Below are positions 59,085 through 64,000 of a stretch of DNA of 64,000 nucleotides, one piece after another. How positions within the stretch are numbered: the stretch's first letter is position 1; each line of letters opens with the position of its first letter. Under the pieces are notes generated by a model. It was not told the origin of the DNA. It saw only the letters and a list, made by a program, of their open reading frames with translations, and did not search any database. Both the position numbers and the translations under genes were made by a program. Source of the stretch: Aporrectodea caliginosa (Eukaryota; Annelida; Clitellata; Crassiclitellata; Lumbricidae); assembly GCA_020284085.1 (NCBI GenBank), contig JACEVL010000092.1:228501-292500 (forward strand), given 5' to 3'.

Positions 59085-59360
59085 GTAGTCCCTTAAGCTA
59101 GCCCTGAGGCAGCAATGGGTATGAAGTGTTAGCAACTTCATTTTCTTAGCCCGAGCATATGAGGGCGAGTGGCTAGTCCTCTCCCTCGCCGTCTCATCTT
59201 CCCACCGACAGTGTAATGTTTGTGTACTCATTACAGCTGAGTTGCTAGGAGCGTATGCAGTGCAGAATTCTTTAACCAAATCTCTGCCCTGATGGGAATT
59301 CGAATCCTCAACCTCTCGATCGACAGTCCAGCATGCTAACCACTACACTATCGAGCACCC
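59085..59360 (-). repeat. tRNA-derived SINE
   Basis: The minus strand begins GGTGCTCGATAGTGTAGTGG and TTAGCATGCTGGACTGTCGA (A-box region), then GAGGATTCGAATTCCCATC (B box), then a body with GCATACGCTCCTAGCAACTC and CATATGCTCGGGCTAAGAAA. Related copies lie at 50600-50795 and 57285-57480. The head is tRNA-like but has no proper acceptor stem, so it is not a tRNA gene. Confidence 0.8.
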
Positions 59361-60131
59361 CATTAAATCATTCATAAATTCCTAGGTGATACATGTATAA
59401 CTCTACCTCACTAAATACAATGAGATTTAAGAATGTCACAGGATGGCTGTCTTTTATGAGAGTTGTCTATCACAACTATGTCCTGGGTTTGATTTTGAAG
59501 GTCTTGGTGAACAGCTGTTGACGGAGCCACACAACAAGTCTGCAGTTACCTTATTCATTACATTCACTTAAATGTCAGCTTCCTATGCACATAAACCTCA
59601 TTTGATCATCTGATAGGCACTCTGCTAGCTTTAAACTGTGAGAGCAAACTACTACTAAACCCCCATAAAATGATTTTATTCAAAACAACCCCAATAATTC
59701 CTAATTGCCTTACCTCAATGCAATGAGTCATTACCCCAAATATCTTTAATTCAATCATGCAATAACCATAAGTTCCAAAACGAAGATACACAGTTGCTTA
59801 ATACCACAAGCAATGAAATTACTAATTTCACTACATGATTGTGTAGTCACATTAATTTTGACCCATTACATGCACTTGGCACCATCTAACATGCATTTCA
59901 CACAAGAACTTACACCTCTTCAAAAATAATAAGATCACACCAGAAATCACCCTACAGGATCAAACAGATTAATTACAAACTCAAGGAGCTAAATGATAAT
60001 CTATTAGCGCTGGAACAGACACTGAGAGGCCAAATAAGCCTACGGCCAAATAATCATAACAGTGTGTGCTCAGAAATAAGATCCGCTTATCAGAAATATC
60101 AAACATTCTAACGAAATATTCTAACACTTAC

Positions 60132-60255
60132 CTTGTCCTTGCAACTCTACCGACGCCCGACTAACACAGAACAGATGAAACACATTTACGATGGCAATAA
60201 CTGAAAAAATGTTGCTGGCCATTCTCGTATTCCTTGGCCTATCGATAACCGCCAT
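60132..60255 (-). CDS. Unrecognised secreted or lumenal protein gene, exon 1 (signal peptide)
   Basis: On the minus strand the ATG at 60255 opens MAVIDRPRNTRMASNIF, then SVIAIVNVFHLFCVSRAS and VELQGQ, ending AAG|GTAAGT (consensus donor). The stretch from the second ATG (MASNIF) has a basic n-region upstream, a hydrophobic core (IFSVIAIVNVFHLFCV) and a plausible signal-peptidase site after SRA. It leaves in phase 1 and joins the exon at 55140-55204 in frame across a 4.9-kb intron. Only about 62 residues are visible, so the product remains unknown. It could lie in an intron of ABCA gene 2 if that gene continues, or be a separate neighbour. Confidence 0.7.
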
Positions 60256-60420
60256 GATGCTCAAAACGCGGCTGACAAGAAGACGCTACCAGCTCCTCAG
60301 TCTAAATATGCCAGAAACAAAACTAAATACTACAGATCGTAGAGGATATTAATTTTAAAATAATGTTATTTATAAATTTTATTAAAGTGAAATAAATTGA
60401 AAAGTGTTAAATGGGAAAGT
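60256..60420 (-). promoter_or_regulatory. Putative 5' UTR and promoter side of the minus-strand gene
   Basis: CpG-containing sequence (GCTCAAAACGCGGCTGACAA) lies directly upstream of the ATG and changes to AT-rich beyond 60340. No TATA box placement is convincing. This is a positional inference only. Confidence 0.3.
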
Positions 60421-62589
60421 TTAGTATTTGTTGATGCGGCACTATTTCTGAAACTCGTTACTAGCTCTGTATCTGCTGCTGGCAAGCAGGAGATGAAAGC
60501 GGACGATCGCATCTACTAAAATAAGAGTACGAACGCTCGTTTTCGGGGTATTAAAAGTAAAAGTAAAGTACCATACTTTGAGCGAAGTCCGGATAAAGCA
60601 ACTCAGAATGTTAGAATAATGTAACTGTTACTTGCCGTTATTTTTTGCGACGTGATGTTTATTCTTATTTTACCAGGTGAGATTTGTTTACCTCTTAACG
60701 CCTTGTGTTGCGCTCTGCTATTGGCAGCCAGAGGCCTCGTGGTCATCAAAATATGCTGAACAGAAACCGAAATTAATTATTAATTAGCCATGTATGTAGC
60801 ATTCTTCGTTCGCCTTTCTATTTCCATTTTAAACATGCCTTGGCTATTGGTAAAGACCTGTGTGCGATCACTGACAGTTTATAACTATCATGGCATAATA
60901 TACCTTTGCCTAAAGTAGCCTAGTTGGGTGGGGTGTGGGGAAACCCGTAGTAGGCCTATAGGCTAATCCTAATTGCTTTAATAACGCACAGGCCTATTTA
61001 TTTAGTGATGACTAGCCTAGGCATTTAATTGTGATGAATGTAAACAAAACGAATTACAGCCGTCGAGGCAGCGCCGAAAAGCGCGCAACGTAGTAGTGTA
61101 GTGGAAAAATCCAAAGTTATCCTACTACCTTGGCTCAAATGACTGGCATAGGCTATCTACCTGATGTAAAATGTCCTACAATCCCCGCTTTTCTGTACCA
61201 ACTGCATGACATATCTAGAGCTTAAGTGTCTTAAATTATCAATTTCACGTTAAGCTCCAGATCTATTTTAGGAATCAAAATCATACACTAAAAATAAAAC
61301 TGGGTAGGCCTATAGCTACCAGCGGAGTTGGTTTGATTAAGCTGTAGCCTAATTAGGTTAATTACTTAAATGTCATGACTTAATTAAGAACGGAAAGCAC
61401 CTTAGTAAGTGATCAAGTCGTATACCTATTTACAGCTGTTGTGAAATCAACTATTATTAAATGAGTAAACCATTGCGATGGGCGTCGATGGCCCGGCCAT
61501 GACCTGACAAACTAACGTAGGCCTACGATCACAGTTTGATGTAGGCCTAAACTGTGCAAGTTGGATAAGCAAATCAAGTAGTTTCACAATCTTAAAAAAA
61601 CCTGCTTTAGGGCCTATATATGTCATTCTTGATGTTGAGAGATATTAGTGCATGTTCTGCCTTAACACATTTAAAACCCAGTTTCGTTGCTGTCTTGGGT
61701 CCTATATGCCGGCCATCATGCATGCCCATTAATCTGAGAGGAGCACAAGAGATGTGTCTAGCATGTCAGTAAATGCATTCTTTCACGAGCAGCACATTTA
61801 TAGCTGTCTGATATTAAACATACATGTACACTTATACAGTGCTTTTCAATCCCTCCGATGCACCCCTCAGTAGCCAAACTATGTCAGCATGTGTGAAGTA
61901 GGCCTACATGTTTCTAAGACATATGAATGATAGGCCTATATTATATATGTAGGCTATGTGTGTTGGGCACAGATAGGCCTACATAGAAATCAAGCAAATG
62001 AACACTAGAATTGGACATCTTAATGGGGTTCACACTATAGGTTAAATAGCCTTCAGTAGGCGCAGGCATACTGCACTTAGAAGTGATTGAAAGCCCCTCA
62101 ATCTAAATGCGCTGCTGTCCACATCGGTTTGTTAGCCTGCCCTACCTACATACATATATGCATTAAGTACAGTCTCTGCCTTAAACGCAAACATCAGACA
62201 GCCTGTGCTGCTTTAGATGTAGGCCCTAATTAGAATACCATTGCTGGAATCATCGAAGTGCCCTCCACTTAGCATAATTAGCCCTGGAAGGTCAACAGGG
62301 TAACCGAATCTAAGCCTCATCACGTACTCCGCTGGAGTAGCCTAGGCCTACAGGGCATCTCTGAATGCCAAATGGAGAGAAATGGAAGGGAAGGCTGTAA
62401 AGTTGGTCATTTTTGCGGACGCCCTTTATGGACGACCCCTTATAGTACGGTTTTCGGTTGTCTGTTTACGGGCTTGTATGTTATAACATTATCGTTTTCG
62501 TCACATCTCGTGATTTCTACAGCGTCCGATTCGGGCAAGTCGCTGTAACCCCCTGCAGTTTATGCGCAGGGCCGCCAGGAGGCGCTCGA
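60421..62589. other. Intergenic, no gene recognised; TAGGCCTA-rich
   Basis: Contains many AGGCCTA palindromes (for example 60950-60965, 61518-61550, 61901-61985). No open frame with family features. Confidence 0.55.
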
Positions 62590-62882
62590 TCAAAGCAAAA
62601 TCGATAGGCCGTTAAGGTCATAATCGGTTCCGGGTCAAGACCCACGGGTCACGCAGGTAGTCACACGGCGCATTGGATAACATCTGGCACAGAGACCGAG
62701 AGGTACCGAGTTCGAGCCCCCGTTGGGCGGATATGCTTTGTAGGCTGCTATTAGCGCCGTTGTATTGCAAGCTGTCTGTTCTGTTAGTAGGCCTAGTTAA
62801 GATTTAAATTGCATAACTTGTAAATGTACAGCGCAGTCCGTTTGTCAGGCGCTTATTAAAAAAAGATAATTATTATTATTAT
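62590..62882 (+). repeat. tRNA-derived SINE with (TTA)n tail
   Basis: GTAGTCACACGGCGCATTGG (A-box region) and GGTACCGAGTTCGAGCCCCC (B box at 62708-62718), a body to AGCGCAGTCCGTTTGTCAGG, and an AATTATTATTATTATA tail. The A-B spacing is tRNA-like. Confidence 0.7.
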
Positions 62883-62885
62883 ACG

Positions 62886-63560
62886 GTGACCCAGAACGCT
62901 CTCGCCCGCGCAGTCACCAAAACTCCCAAACACCACCACATAACCCCTGTTCTCAAATCACTTCATTGGCTTAAAATCCCTCAGCGCATCCATTACAAAA
63001 TAGTATCTCTTACCTACAATGCCCTCCAAACGTCTAAACCCTCTTACATTCGCCAGCTATTCACCATCCAACCGCCCGGGTCTACTCGCTCATCATCATA
63101 CCTTTCTCTATCCCGGCCTCCAGTGTCATCCGCTCTGAAATTCTGCAACCGCTCCTTAGTCTATGCTGCACCAGCTCTTTGGAACGGACTCCCAAAAGAC
63201 CTCCGCCAGTTTGCTCATCCTCCTATCTCGCCTAGCTGTTAACTCAACTTCTCCTCCGCTTGCACTCTCCTCTTCTACTTTCCACTCACGACTGAAAACC
63301 GAACTCTTCAAGATATCCTATCCTGATTCCACTCCTTCGCCACCACACGACCACCATCATCACCGACTGCCACCGTAGCATCATGCTGTCTCCTCGGCTT
63401 GACCTCCCGGATTTTGACCTGGCACCGAAACGAACAGAGGAGTTTTGGCTATTGCGGACTGATTTGATATAGCGCCGGTGAATAAGCTGGTCTCCCTGAC
63501 GTGGCTTTTGTGGGCGCTGAGAAATTTTCGAAGATTTACATTACATTACATTACCCCATT
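62886..63560 (+). pseudogene. L2/CR1-like LINE 3' end with (ATTAC)n tail
   Basis: Encodes QNALARAVTKTPKHHHITPV, LKSLHWLKIPQRIHYKIVSL, PSYIRQLFTIQPPGSTRSSS and YAAPALWNGLPKDLRQFAHP. After a frameshift near 63235 it ends STFHSRLKTELFKISYPDS. This is a clear L2/CR1 C-terminus with little decay, so it is a relatively young copy. The 3' UTR ends in ACATTACATTACATTAC at 63539-63555, the tandem tail of the element. Confidence 0.88.
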
Positions 63561-64000
63561 ATGGGGTTTAGGATTGGTCGGCGAGAGAAGTGAGAGGAGA
63601 GGAGGAATCGGGAGACGATTTGTGGGAAGGTTCGAGTCACAGTTCAGTTTTAGTTTTACTTACTTACTTAGTTAAAGACACGTAGAGAAATAGCCAGAGG
63701 TGCAGTGTGATACCTGTATGCTGAGACTAAAGTTGAGACTATTGGCTTTCATGATCATATTCATCGCTAAGAGACCAAGAATGCAAAGTTAATATAACAG
63801 GATTCAGTTAATGAGTTTAACTAATCAATGCCAAAACATTTATTATTAGGATGATTTATTCGTGATTATATAGGCCTACTTCATAATGTACACCAAAGTG
63901 CGGCTAGCAATTGGTTCAATAAAGGATATACTTACTTAGGCCTACTTAGGCTATATATACCAGCAATACCCCGAATATGCTCGGAGCAAACGTAGAACAC
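63561..64000. other. Unassigned end of window
   Basis: No gene is recognised. TTACTTACTTACTTAG at 63657-63672 is a short microsatellite. Confidence 0.5.

Noticed and set aside
59280..59360. Possible tRNA gene on the minus strand
   Set aside because: A and B boxes are present but the acceptor stem does not pair and the sequence continues into a SINE body.

Overview
The window is animal nuclear DNA: intron-rich, about 40% GC by eye, and crowded with decayed transposons. Genes are split by GT-AG introns, and LINE, SINE, hAT-like and piggyBac-like remains fill most of the space. The palindrome TAGGCCTA recurs from end to end. Together with the L2/CR1-type LINEs and an ABCA3-like gene, this suggests a marine invertebrate, perhaps a non-vertebrate deuterostome such as an echinoderm, hemichordate or amphioxus. 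That placement is inference; no diagnostic marker is present.

Three host genes are visible. (1) 1904-5767, plus strand: the last two exons of an ABCA-type lipid transporter, carrying the end of NBD2 and the C-terminus. (2) 15497-44690, plus strand: 13 exons of a second, tandem ABCA3-like gene covering transmembrane helix 1, extracellular domain 1, TM2-6, all of NBD1, the start of the linker and TM7 (about 877 codons). Reading phase is continuous across every junction from the first exon to 41391. It then breaks before the 44529 exon, so one linker exon is missing or unrecognised. TMD2 and NBD2 are not found in the remaining 19 kb. (3) 60255 down to 55140, minus strand: the first two exons of an unrecognised gene that starts with a signal peptide.

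Layout: 0.1-1 kb LINE and AT repeats; 1.9-5.8 kb 3' end of ABCA gene 1 with a piggyBac-like element in its last intron; 6-15 kb intergenic transposon graveyard (minisatellite, transposase-like pseudogene, hAT-like element, foldback element); 15.5-44.7 kb ABCA gene 2, whose introns hold hAT-like, piggyBac-like, LINE, foldback and transposase-like remains; 44.7-50.4 kb a dense cluster of terminal-inverted-repeat elements including one nested inside another; 50-60 kb SINEs, LINE tails and hAT MITEs, partly inside the intron of gene 3; 60-64 kb the putative gene 3 promoter side, a SINE and an L2-type LINE tail.

The two ABCA genes are presumably tandem duplicates acting as membrane lipid exporters or flippases. 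The most unusual content is a set of non-autonomous elements whose ends are short tandem arrays (units with cores GGGGAGACT, CAATTCGGCGCAAGA, GGTCCGCTATTCC, CGATAGTCCGAAGG). One is inserted inside another, and each of that nested pair has its own flanking direct repeat. No tRNA or rRNA gene, CRISPR array or viral gene was recognised.
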